Positions 31,146 through 41,269 of a stretch of 64,000 bases of DNA are shown piece after piece. The stretch is from Coccinella septempunctata (taxonomy: Eukaryota; Arthropoda; Insecta; Coleoptera; Coccinellidae). The DNA lies in contig NC_058191.1 of the NCBI RefSeq assembly GCF_907165205.1, positions 18,664,501 through 18,728,500 on the forward strand, read 5' to 3'. How positions within the stretch are numbered: position 1 is the first letter of the stretch; each line of letters starts with the position of its first letter. The notes under the pieces are model-generated. The model ran no database searches. It was not told the origin of the DNA and saw only the letters and a program-made list of their open reading frames with translations. A program made the translations under genes and the position numbers.

Positions 31146-33432
31146 TAGTGATTCTAAGGAGTTTATTCTCAGTGGCCTGTATTCTCTTGATGTGGGTCTT
31201 GGCTGCGAAGCCCCATGCCGCCGATCCATAAGTGAGATAGTTTTAATCATCGTCAACTTGATGTTCTTATTCATATTACTTTTTCTGCCTATGAGTGGAT
31301 AAAGTCTACTCATTGCGGCTTTTGTTTTATCAACTGCACATTTGATGTGGTTTTTCCATGTACATAAGTCCTCTGTCAAGCTTCACTCCTAGGTATGTTG
31401 CTTCATTTTTCCATTCAACCTCTTCTCCATCAACTTCAAGGTTTTCTTCCATACTCAATCTTCTCTTTTGCAGTAATATTGCTTGAGTCTTTCTTCCATT
31501 GATTTGGATTTTCCATTTGATGCATCATTTGAGTAATTCATCTATGGCTTCCTCCAGTCTCTGGTGTATGATCTCTGGGCGTCGATGTCTGAACGCTATT
31601 CCCGTGTCATCTGCATATTTCTAGCATTCTTCGGTATATCATAAACGTATATTACGTAAAGCAGATGTCCAAGTACCGATCCTTGAGGCACTCCCGCTTC
31701 CAATTGTCTGGTTTGAGAGGTTGCTCCATCTATCTTCACATAAAAGTTTCTATTCCTCAGATAGTTCCCTATAATCTTGCATAGCTTGGTCGAATATCCT
31801 GCTTTTTTCATCTTGTAGATTAGGCCTTCGTGCCATACTCTATCAAAAGCTCTCTCGATATCCATCAGAACTAATCCTGTGGCCTGTTTGGTCTGCATTC
31901 CTCCGGTGACGTATTCTATGAGCCGTAGCAATTGGAGTTCAGTCGAATGTTCTCGTCGAAATCCAAATTGTTCGGGTGGAATTATCTTCAACATTTCTGT
32001 TTCCTCATTCAGCTTTTTAGCGATAACCCTCTCGACGATTTTCCCTAGTGCTGATAGTAGGCTGATTGGTCTATAATTTTGAGGAAATTTCCGTTCCTTT
32101 CCAGGCTTGTTGAAAACTATCATTTGTGAAGCCGGTTTTGGAATGATTTCGGTTTCCGGTGGTTCCATCATCAGTTCTTCGTTTGCCTCCACTTCTTCTA
32201 GATCTTCATTGTCATCATCATTTCTGTAGTTTATTCTGGCTTCTCTCTCAATTGAGTCGGCAAGTGCTTCGGCTTTTTCAAGTCTCGTATATACCATTCC
32301 GTTTGCTCCATGCAGTGGAGGTATAACTGTCCTTTCTCGTCGTAAGCGTTTTTGCATTTTCCAAGCCGAGTGATCTATTGTATTCAGTTCACTTAATCTC
32401 TGGTGCCATCTGTTATTACGCAGTTCTGTTAAAGCATTTTTCAATATCTGACTATGTTTATGCAGTTTCTTCTTGTCTTCTTTTATTTTTGTTGTTCTGT
32501 AGATTTTTCTGAGTCTTCTGTTCTTTTTTATAAGTTCCTTTATATCCCTTGGCGTATCTCTATGTGAATGTTTCGGAATTGGTTTTCTTACCCTCTTGGT
32601 GCTTTCTTCATAGGCTTGTTTTATTTGATTTTTCAATTTTTCAACTGCTTCATCTAATTCATCCCGGATGTTTATTTGGGGAATTTCCGTGATTTTCTCC
32701 TGAAGTAAATTCTTATATTTCTCCCAGTCTGTGCGATCCTTGGTTTGGGTCTCTTCTTCGTTTCTTGGGCCATGTCCCACTATGAATTCTATTGTGGTCT
32801 GAAGTTCCGTCTTCTATTGTATCAATGCTGATTTCTTCAGTGATGTCTTTCATTACGACAATGTCCAGTACATCGGGTAGTCCATTTACTTTTGGTATGT
32901 AGGTCGGTATATCAAGTCCTATCACAACTGCATTAAGTTTTTCAGCATAAATCTTCAGTCTTCTCCCGTTGGTATTTTCCACTCTACTATTCCATTCCTG
33001 CGATTTGCAGTTAAGATCATCAATTATGATTTTCGGGTGTCTTCCTTCTAGTAGCATTTTTAGATCCTCTTCCAGCATGTCCTTATCCGGTGATTTATAA
33101 GTCGAAATAATCTTCACTTGTCCTCGATTGGTATTCACAATAATCGATATTGCTTCTACTTCTTGACCATTGAATATTTGGTCGAAATGGTGATCCATAT
33201 TCCTTCTAGCCAGTATAGCAACGCCACCTGTGCTGTTAGGTCTATCAATTTTGTAGATATCGTAATTGGGAAATGCTATCCGAACGTTGGGGTTAAGTCT
33301 TGTTTCTTGGAGAGCTATGACATCCTGTCTCTTCTCCTCAATCAGTTCTTCGAATTCGGGTCTGCGGGCTCTCAATCCTTCGACGTTCCCAGAGACGATT
33401 ATGAGATTGTTCTTTATCGTCGAATCAGCCAT
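31146..33432 (-). pseudogene. Jockey ORF2 (EN and RT) of the inverted copy
   Basis: The ATG at 33430-33432 starts the endonuclease frame (to 32713, 239 codons) with GNVEGLRARRPEF, LQETRLNP and LLEGRHPKIIIDDLNC, ending near DGTSDHN. A one-base shift leads into the second frame (32780-31596) with YRPISLLSALGKIVER, EQFGFRREHSTELQ, DIERAFDRVWHEG and AGVPQGSVLG. At about 31615 some 13 bases are missing just before the catalytic YADD, so the frame is lost at the active site. There is also a deletion where KAPGEDRI-type residues should be, near 32130. The thumb remnant is 31074-31379. Confidence 0.82.
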
Positions 33433-34298
33433 TAAATATTTTTAGTAATTTGCTGCATCTGCTTCTCAATCTCTTTCTCCAGATTCTGCATCATCGTGCT
33501 GAGAGGGTTTTTCGTGAACTTATCCAGTTCCTCAGTGATTCCAGAAATTCCTTTCCTGGTTTCGGCTTTTTTGACGGTTTTTGCCTTTTCCGTCTTTTTC
33601 TCTGGTTTCTTCGTCTCTTTGACTGCTTTGGTTGCAGTTTCCTGGGGTTTCTTCACTTCCGAAGAGTTTTGGGCTGGCTTCGGAGTATTTTGTGTTGGCC
33701 TCGAGCTGGTTTGGTTCCATCTTGGCGATCTGTTGGTCTTTTTAGCGGCCAATTTCCATTCGCTACATCCCTTGTAGCTGGCTGGATGTCCTTGCTCTCC
33801 ACAGAGAACACAAGAAGCATTTCGCTCCTCGTTCTCCTTGGTGAGCGTGCACTCCTTAGTGCTGTGATTTGCCGAGCATTTCACGCAGCTCCATGGAAAA
33901 GTGCACTTACTTTGGGCATGTCCATATCGCTGACAGCGATAACATTGTCCAGGCCCGGTCGTCCTTCTCTCAGGTTCAACAACACAGTTCAAGTTGTAGA
34001 GCCTTCTCACCTCGAAGATACCCTTATTCTGGGTTTCAACCAGCAATAAGGGCATCGGCCTCTTTGTTATATTTGAGGTCATCCTTATGACCCCAGCATC
34101 GACGATTCCTGAATCCTTGAGTTCGTCAAGGATCGTGGGGATATCTGCATCCAGCGGTAGGTATCTCACTACCGCGTAAATTTTCTTCTCCTCCTCTCGT
34201 TGGAGAGTGTAAAACTCTCTGTTGATTTTATGGAGGAATTCAGTCATCCTTCGGTGATCTTGTGGGGTTTGTGGGACGACCCTAATTCCGTCCTTCAT
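33432..34298 (-). CDS. Jockey ORF1 protein, 5'-truncated but open
   Basis: 288 open codons in the inverted segment. It enters at a position matching the middle of the ORF1 at 3614-4051 (KDGIR then PQDHRRM), so the natural N-terminus is missing. The PRE_C2HC-type block has YAVVRYLPLDADIP and IRMTSN. Three Cys/His motifs follow: CYRCQRYGHAQSKC, CVKCSANHSTKEC and CVLCGEQGHPASYKGC. A long Lys/Glu-rich linker ends in a coiled C-terminus (KEIEKQMQQITKN). The stop TAA overlaps the ATG of ORF2 by one base (TAATG at 33430-33434), which suggests coupled translation. Confidence 0.85.
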   Translation of the reverse strand: MKDGIRVVPQTPQDHRRMTEFLHKINREFYTLQREEEKKIYAVVRYLPLDADIPTILDELKDSGIVDAGVIRMTSNITKRPMPLLLVETQNKGIFEVRRLYNLNCVVEPERRTTGPGQCYRCQRYGHAQSKCTFPWSCVKCSANHSTKECTLTKENEERNASCVLCGEQGHPASYKGCSEWKLAAKKTNRSPRWNQTSSRPTQNTPKPAQNSSEVKKPQETATKAVKETKKPEKKTEKAKTVKKAETRKGISGITEELDKFTKNPLSTMMQNLEKEIEKQMQQITKNI

Positions 34299-34511
34299 AG
34301 TTGTTCGCAGTTGTGCAAGAAGAAATTAACCGATCAAGAGATAAATGGTTTATAGGCAAATGCCCGGTACCAATGAAAAGCAGGTTAGGTTTAGTGGGTC
34401 GCGAACGCAGTAGAGAGAGTAACCCCATAGTGTTCCCTAGAAATGGGTTCCTCTGGGCGAGAGATAGAGCCCCGTGTTTTTCACGGTCGCAGATTCCCCC
34501 TGCTAAAAAAA

Positions 34512-36935
34512 AATCTTTACATGAAGCGAAGAATTTACGGGACGTACTCATCGCTTTTTTTGCTAGAGGGGGATTTGAATTACGCAAATGGGCGAGTAAT
34601 GAGCCGAGATTATTAGAAGATTTAGCAGAAGATTCGGTCTCGTTTAATCCTAGGGCTTTTGAATTACAACAAAACGCTTTCATTAAAATTTTGGGTCATT
34701 ACTGGGATTCAATTAGTGATTGTTTCTTTTATAATGTCAATCCAATTGATCGCCCTACTACACTAAGCGGAATCTTCTCTCCGAGTAAGCGAGAATTTTC
34801 GATCCTTTGGGATTTCTTGCACCTGTGACATTTTTGTGTGAGTATCTTATACAAAAATTATGGCTTTTAGGCCTCGACTGGGATGAGACCCCATATCAGG
34901 TAATTTCTAGGATTTGGCTGAAATTCAAAGAGGAGTTACGTTTATTGTCCTCAGTTCAAATTCCTCGTAATTTTGATTTTGACTCCAATAGTATGCTAGA
35001 ATTGCATGCCTTCACTGACGCCTCGGAGCGCGGTTTTGGTACTGCGGTTTTTCTAAGAGTCATAAGAGCTGATAAAATTAACACTTCTCTTTTGTGCGCA
35101 AAATCAAAAGTAGCTTCTTGCTCAAAAAAGAATTCTATAGCTCGGATGGAATTATGCGGAGCCGTTTTACTTACGAATGTAGTTCGTTGGGTTCAGTCTG
35201 TTTTAAAAAAGGAAATACTGATTCGAAGCATTCACGCATATACTGATTCACAAATAGTTCTTCCTTGGTTGAAAGCAAATCCGAATCGTTGGCAAACTTT
35301 CGTGGCCAATCGTGTTGCATATATTCAGGAAAATTTCGATTGCTCTTGTTGGAGTTATGTGAAATCTCAACATAATCCCGCAGACGCTGCATCTCGTGGA
35401 CTTTATCCATCGGAACCCTTAAATTGTGAAATTTGGCTTCGAGGTCCTGCATTTTTACAAGAATCCAGATGGGAATCAGTTGGCGTAGATTTACAAACTA
35501 CTGAGGAAGAACGGAAAACTGTTTTATTTATGGTCCAGAAATCAAATCTCTTGGATAATTTGATGAATAATATATCATCGTTTTCTCGCCTTCAGCATGT
35601 TATTTTATCATGTTACGCTTCATCTTCAATTGTAGGAATCCCCTGCGAAAACTTTTTGGGTCTTTTATATCATTCGAATTGAACGCAGGCAGTCTGTTTA
35701 TTTTGAATCGGAAATTTTTGACAATAAGTTTTCGGAACCTCTTCGAAAATTGAATGTTTTTTCCGATGGAGACAACATACTACGGGTAGGTGGAAGATTG
35801 ACATACTCTGATCTTTGTTACGATAGGAAGCACCCTATTTTGCTTCCCAGAAAAGGACGTTTTGTTCAGTTGTTAATAGAGTTTTACCATGTCAAGCACA
35901 TGCACGCCGGTAGACAAAAAAAGCAATTCTTGATATCTCAAAAGTTTTGGATATTGTCAGCTCGTCGGGCAATAAGATCAGTGTTGTCGAGTTGTATGAA
36001 ATGCTGGAGAACCAATCCCGTTTCTTGGCATCCAAGAATGGGTAATCTACCATTGCCTCGTATATCTCAAGTTAAGACATTTTTACATTCAGGCGTTGAT
36101 TATGGAGGCACTTTTTCAATTTATATGAATAGGTACAGAGGTGCCAAAACATGCAAAGCATATATTTGCTTATTTGTATGCATAGCAACTAAAGCCTTGC
36201 ATTTGGAATTGGCATCTGACTGACTGCACTGATGCATTTTTGGCGTGTTTAAGACGGTTTGTTTCGCGACGAGGCAGGTGCGCTCATCTTTACTCGGACC
36301 AGGGTACCAACTTCGTTGGATCTTGCAAAGAAATTCGTAACATGTTGGGAAATGTTGCGGATGCTGACAATTTTGAACATCATTTCATACCAGGAAATGC
36401 CCCTCACCTTGGGGGTTTATGGGAAGCGGGTATAAAATCCGTGAAAACGCACCTGAAACGGGTTATGGGCAAACATATCCTCACATATGAGGAATTTTAT
36501 ACCATCCTCGTTCAAATCGAGGCGGTTTTGAATTCTGGGTCTTTGTCTCCAATGAGTTCGGACGTCAATGATCAGTGCTCATTTTTTGACCCTCGAGCCA
36601 TTGAACGCTATACCAGATCAGGTTATTACTGATGTCCCTAAATGTCGCCTCAAAAGATGGCAATTAATCCAGCGATTGCAATAAGATTTCTGGCAAAGAT
36701 GGAAACGCGAATATCTACATACACTTCAAGAAAGTGCTACTGACGATCCGACTATAGGGACTTTAGTCCTCATTAAAAACGATAATGCACCCCATTTGAA
36801 GTGGGAGATGGGACGAATCTTGCAAGTCCATCCCGGTCTTGACCAAATTGTAAGAGTGGCCACTGTCGAGGTGCAGCGAGGCACCATAACCAGACCTTTA
36901 GTTAAGCTATGTCCCTTACCGGTTGAAGCCTGAAA
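34512..36935 (+). mobile_element. BEL/Pao 3' half (end of RT, RNase H, integrase)
   Basis: Begins immediately after the A9 tail of the Jockey copy with LRDVLIAFFARGGFELRKWAS, the connection region after the BEL/Pao polymerase domain, and runs to the C-terminal integrase block LVKLCPLPVEA. The gag, protease and catalytic RT are missing, and no LTR was recognised after the coding end. It is not the other half of the BEL/Pao relic at 4200-11468, which lies on the opposite strand far away. Confidence 0.8.
34530..36930 (+). pseudogene. BEL/Pao pol: RNase H and integrase, broken
   Basis: RNase H at 34807-35682: LHAFTDASERGFGTAVF, SIARMELCGAVLL, AYTDSQIVLPWLK and HNPADAASRGLYP supply the D, E, D, D set. 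The integrase zinc region is at 35750-36100 (HPILLP, HMHAGR, SCMKCW). The catalytic core spans 36090-36470 with VDYGGTF, LYSDQGTNFVG and GGLWEAGIKS (D, D, E). There are stops near 35682 and 36223, a shift near 36225, and a break near 36600. The C-terminal block (WEMGRILQVHPG) is at about 36790-36930. This enzyme set would insert and process element DNA, but the gene is not intact. Confidence 0.82.
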
Positions 36936-39134
36936 ACGTTGGTTTCAATTAATTTTTTTCTTCTATATTTTCAGTTTTTTTTCTTCTCTTTGCGCAAATT
37001 TCTGGTTGATTAACTTCGCCCGTTTTTGAACTCTCGTTTTTTTTTAATTGGATCCACTATATCCGTTGCGTGGTATGGTTGTGACATTGTTTTTTTCAAG
37101 CCACACCTTTAGCGTGTCTTTGTGGGGAAGAGTATGTCTCAAATTCATAGAATTGGAATTCATTTTTACTTTCAAAATTGCGTGATCTATGGATATGTGT
37201 GAATTTCACCTTATTGGCAGTGAGGGCGAAAAAACAGAATCGCACTTCATGTGTTCACGAATGAAAGAAGTCGTCAGATTAGAACCAGTTGAATTCACGC
37301 ATTCGTTGATGACATATCCTGCTTTGATTTGTTACGCCGTTTTTTCGCATACTCTTAAGTTTAAATCTTTGGAATCGAGTGATTTCTGACAGGATAGTTA
37401 TTCCTGGCGATTAATGGCATTGGGAGATCTCATAGCTACAGCTGGCAGTTCAGAGAGCCCTCTTCCACACTATACAGTACGTCCCAAGGTAAGTGCGCTT
37501 CTTTTGGCCCATTATTGATCCTGCCTTGTTATTTCATTGAGTATTTAACATCGCCTATAGGTCACGCAAAAGGTAAAAAATTCTAGAAAATCTATCTTGG
37601 AGATTACGTCCAGTTTTTCTTCCCGGTCGCTATCGAAAAAGGGTACGCACATTTTTTATTTTTCTTATACACCCTCAACCACGCACAACCTCTAATCGTT
37701 TCTGTATTCATTATGAAAGTTGTAGATCATAAAATTCCGTACGACTTTTGTCTGAAGCAATTTTTCATACCCAGCTTAGCCACACAGGCGCAAGGTCAAG
37801 GTCAATGTAGAAACCCAGTCTAATGTATATTCATCGTCATATTCATATTTCAAAAACGTTCGAACCTAGAAAAAATTGCTTCGTACAGAATTTGTAGAAA
37901 ATTTTATGCTCTACAACTTTCATAATGAATGCGAAAAAAAATTGAAATTCAGGAGAGGATATAATTCGGAGAAACTGATTTTTGTGACCTTTATGGTCAA
38001 TTTTTATTTTTTCGGCTTGCTAAAACTGTCAGATTATATTTTTTCCGTTATTCTTGAATCATTAGCTTCAAAATAGTAAAAAACGCCACCGCGCTCGAAA
38101 ATGTACACCTTACGTTTTTTTTTGCAACTTTGGCGCCCTCCCACAAATTTTCGATACGCTTAAATTGTCAGATCAAGAGATTATAAATTTTTCAATGTAA
38201 TTAACCTTATATATCTTAATCTGACACTCTCGAGTATGTACAATGATCGTTTTTTTTTACTATTCTGACTGGCTGTCCTAGACAATTCCCCCTATTTACA
38301 GGATTAATTTTTGGTAGGGGTACTCTACAGGGTCCAAGTATCTACCTTTATATTAATCTGACACGCTCGAGTAAATCCCGAATTTTCCTCTCGGGCTCCC
38401 CAACTATGTTGGATGAGCGGTCAAATGCTATGTTTCATCGAAAATACTGAAAAAGCGTTTTTTCGATAATATGCTTTTGAAAAAATCATAATTGATGTAG
38501 ACTTCGAAATAATTCGGTCTATGACGGATCACTCTAGGTCGTCGAGGACCCTTTCATCACCTCTATATGCGTTAATATCGAAATCCATATGTTCATATTG
38601 ACAAGCTAACTTTTTTGAATCAATAAAACAATTCTTGGTAATTCCAATCCTCATTATTATATAGTTCATTGAAGTATACTTCAGACATCGATTATGATAT
38701 ATTTTGAATAAATTTCATTGAATAAAATTCTGTGATTTTACTTCAGGTTTACGCATTCTCCAGTTTCTGGTTGAGTTTATTGATATTCAACTATTTTTTG
38801 TGTGATTGTAGAACGCCTGACCTGTAAAACTTCCTCAACAAAAGGTTAGCCTTCGATTGTATAACCGGGCGTATGTGAAAGATTTAAATGGATTTTATTT
38901 TAACAATGGTTTAAACTTTTTATTATCAATAAACGTAGATTGGACTCCGAGTACAAAGGTTAATATCACATAACTTAATTTGCTACCATGGTGGCCCTTG
39001 TCTGCTAGGAGGTTGCGGACCGCTGAGTTAAACACTGTGATGAAATTATTCAGAAAAGCTTACTACCGCACAGAAATTACTATTATGATTAGAACAATTA
39101 CAAGCATACTCGTAAAAATATCTTGAATATAAAA
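36936..39134. other. intron sequence with foldback and minor repeats, no gene
   Basis: T-rich sequence after the BEL/Pao coding end may contain LTR remains (36936-37400), but no repeat pair was found. A foldback lies at 37704-37940. Two copies of a motif, TCTGACAC(T/G)CTCGAGTA, occur at about 38220-38237 and 38356-38373. No other coding signal was supported. Confidence 0.5.
37704..37940. repeat. foldback repeat, arms of about 40 bp
   Basis: ATTCATTATGAAAGTTGTAG with following bases (about 37708-37748) recurs inverted at about 37880-37932 as CTACAACTTTCATAATGAAT. The two arms pair over about 40 bases with a few mismatches and one gap. This motif pair is of the kind seen in miniature inverted-repeat elements. 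Confidence 0.6.
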
Positions 39135-39141
39135 CACTCAC

Positions 39142-39423
39142 TTGTTCTCGTTTTCAATAATGTTACATCACTGTCCATGTCATTGGAAAAGGCCTGAATA
39201 TTAAAGACATACTCCACTCCAGGCATAAGGTCACCAACTAACAGTCGAACTGGATACGTGTCATTATGGTCTTGAGTGATGTTTTGAATTTGGTATTTAG
39301 AAGGATCATTTACTTTCCACCATTTGATACTATAAGATTCCACTCTTCCTTCTGGTCTGGGCCATTCCAACGTCACGTTATTGGAGTCGACTAGGGGTGC
39401 GATGTTTGACACAGGATTCGGCC
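39142..39423 (-). CDS. host exon: preceding fibronectin-III domain of the same Ptp10D-like gene
   Basis: Acceptor TTTCAAG just above 39423 and donor GTGAGTG at 39135-39141 bound 282 bases, phase 1 at both ends. Residues include NPVSNIAPLVDS, VTLEWPRPEGRVESYSIKWW and LVGDLMPGVEYVFNIQ, followed by LLKTRT, a complete FN3 fold. Its last base plus the first two of the exon at 30331-30609 make ATG (Met), giving the TM-PLIQ junction expected in Ptp10D. The two exons are therefore consecutive. The intron between them, about 8.5 kb, is full of transposons. No further exon of the gene was found in the window. Confidence 0.85.
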
Positions 39424-39737
39424 CTTGAAATATGAATTTCAATTGAATACTAAAATAAAAGTTATCATAACCTCTTCATTCACAGACTTTTTGGTTAAAT
39501 AAAATGAATTAATTAATAATGTGTATGATTATTCATTGTTGATGGAATCGAATTAAATACTATGCAAATAGCGATTATCCTATTCTTGTGTAGCTTGGCA
39601 GTTTAGAACATGGTGTAACTGCTGCTGGAGTCTAATCATTTGACAGGGATGAGAAACGGAACGGAATAAGTAATAGTCGTAGAAGTAGTATATTAATACC
39701 AAAAAATTACATAATAATAAAAAAAACAATAAATCCA

Positions 39738-40496
39738 ATTCAACCTCTTCAATATCCCAGCCAGTTCCGTCTCCGCAGGCTCAGGATGATGCGGCTCCGG
39801 TAACTATGAAAGAGTTGACAATCTCTCTTCAAATATCTCTTGCATGAGGGACGATATTTAGTCCATTACTCTCGATTGAGGTGGCCGGTTGAAGCGCTAA
39901 CATTGTAGAATATGATCGGATTCTCGCAGACCACGCTCGTCAATTGGAAGCTCACACTGATCAGCTTTCTTCTCTCGATAATTGTGTATCTTTGATCAGG
40001 ACACAGTTTGAGCGAATGAGTAACTTGACCCCTCACGAAGGCCAAAATAGCCCAACTTCGGCCAATGAGCTTTATTTTGAAATTGAGAGGCGTAGAAACA
40101 TTACGGTCTATAACTTGCCTTTAGAAAACGACATCAAAAACATTTTGGTAACTGTTAATCATATGCTGGCTGAAATTGATCCAAACCTCAAAGCCATTAA
40201 GGCCGTTAGAGTTGGCAAGAGAAATGATTCTGATGCCTCCCTGAAGATTAAGATGGAAAGTTCTGAATCAGCAATTGAAGTCTTGAAAAGTAGAAACAAA
40301 ATTTCAAATAAAAATGTGAAACTTCACTCGGACCTTACTCCCATGCAGTTCCAACACTTGAAAGTGTTGGAAGGAATTAATATACCGTAGTTCTAATGGA
40401 GGAGATCTCACTATAAAATATTTTAACGGAGCTAAACTTGTAAAATCATCAAAAAACAATATACAGGATCCCTTGGTGCTGCGGGGGGGAAGATGA
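39738..40496 (+). pseudogene. ORF1 protein of the interrupted non-LTR element
   Basis: The N-terminal part (SISQPVPSPQAQDD, with a stop at about 39847) is followed by the open block 39944-40390. That block holds a coiled region (QLSSLDNCVSLIRTQFERM), then the RRM-like core of esterase-free ORF1 proteins: ITVYNLPLE, IKAVRVGKRN and IEVLKSRNKI. A frame change near 40375 leads to LTIKYFNGAKLV and a stop TGA at 40494-40496. That stop overlaps the ORF2 start (ATG at 40493-40495) as ATGA. The protein would bind element RNA. At least two breaks disable it. Confidence 0.7.
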
Positions 40497-40512
40497 GTGA
40501 AATTATAGTATA

Positions 40513-41269
40513 CTAGCTGACCCGGCAAACGTTGTTTTGCCATATAAATAATTTCCATGTTGTATCATAAAAAAATAGGAATTAAAAATTTTGTCTAAAA
40601 AATAAAAATTTAGGGGTGGACTACCCCTAACATTTAGGGGGATGAAAAATAGATGTTGGCCGATTCTCATAGATAGCTGACCCGGCAAACGTTGTTTTGC
40701 ATTATAAATAATTTCCTAATGATTAAATTACTAAAATGGCTATTAAAAAATAAGGGTTGATCGTAGAAGAGTGAAAATTGAGGATTGTATGTATTTTTGT
40801 ATGTTGTATCATAAAAAAATAGAAATTAAAAATTTTGTCTAAAAAATACAAAAAAAAATTTAGGGGTGGACTACCCCTAACATGTAGGGGGATGAAAAAT
40901 AGATGTTGGCCGATTCTCATAGATAGCTGACCCGGCAAACGTTGTTTGGCCATATAAATAATTTCCTAATGATTAAATTACTAAAATGGCTATTGAAAAA
41001 TAAGGGTTGATCGTAGAAGGGTGAAAATTGAGGATTGTATGTATTTTTGTATATTGTATCATAAAAAAATAGAAATTAAAAATTTTGTCTAAAAAATACA
41101 AAAAAAAATTTAGGGGTGGACTACCCCTAACATTTAGGGGGATGAAAAATAGATGTGGGCCGATTCTCATAGATACCGGATAAGCACAAAAAATTTCATC
41201 AAAATCGGTCAAGCCGTTTCGGAGGAGTATGGTAACGAAAACTATGACACGAGAATTTTATATATTAGA
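40513..41269. mobile_element. RTE-like/SINE-like insert made of tandem ~250-bp monomers
   Basis: Three head-to-tail units begin CTAGCTGACCCGGCAAACG or TAGCTGACCCGGCAAACG at about 40513, 40675 and 40926. The second and third are about 250 bases and nearly identical; the first lacks about 85 internal bases. After the last unit comes a terminal piece (AATCGGTCAAGCCGTTTCGG ... TTTTATATATTAGA) of the kind found at 3' ends of RTE-type and derived non-autonomous elements in insects. There is no coding capacity. The left and right edges are set by the interrupted ORF2 start. No clear target duplication. Confidence 0.7.

Larger units (their letters stand above)
31146..34511 (-). mobile_element. Jockey copy with twin-priming inversion
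   Basis: 31146-34300 carries the element antisense from the RT C-terminal region (at the left) back to the middle of ORF1 (at 34300). 34301-34511 then carries 3' UTR in sense with a terminal A9. The sense part aligns with 23200-23378 of the older Jockey copy. Left flank, inverted 5' segment, sense 3' segment, A tail is the order expected when the second target strand primes inside the RNA. About 0.3 kb between the two segments is missing, as usual. No target duplication was found. It lies inside the phosphatase intron. Confidence 0.8.

Noticed and set aside
33450..34049. 199-codon plus-strand frame
   Set aside because: It lies antisense to the well-supported Jockey ORF1 with its zinc knuckles; composition is that of a shadow frame.
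34301..34511. Independent plus-strand gene or 5' UTR upstream of the BEL/Pao half
   Set aside because: It aligns with Jockey 3' UTR at 23200-23378 and ends in an A tail, so it is the sense part of the twin-primed Jockey copy.
37400..37500. Exon-like run ending in CCCAAG-GTAAGTGC
   Set aside because: A donor-like site with a short open stretch on the plus strand, but no acceptor, no homology, and the host gene is on the other strand.
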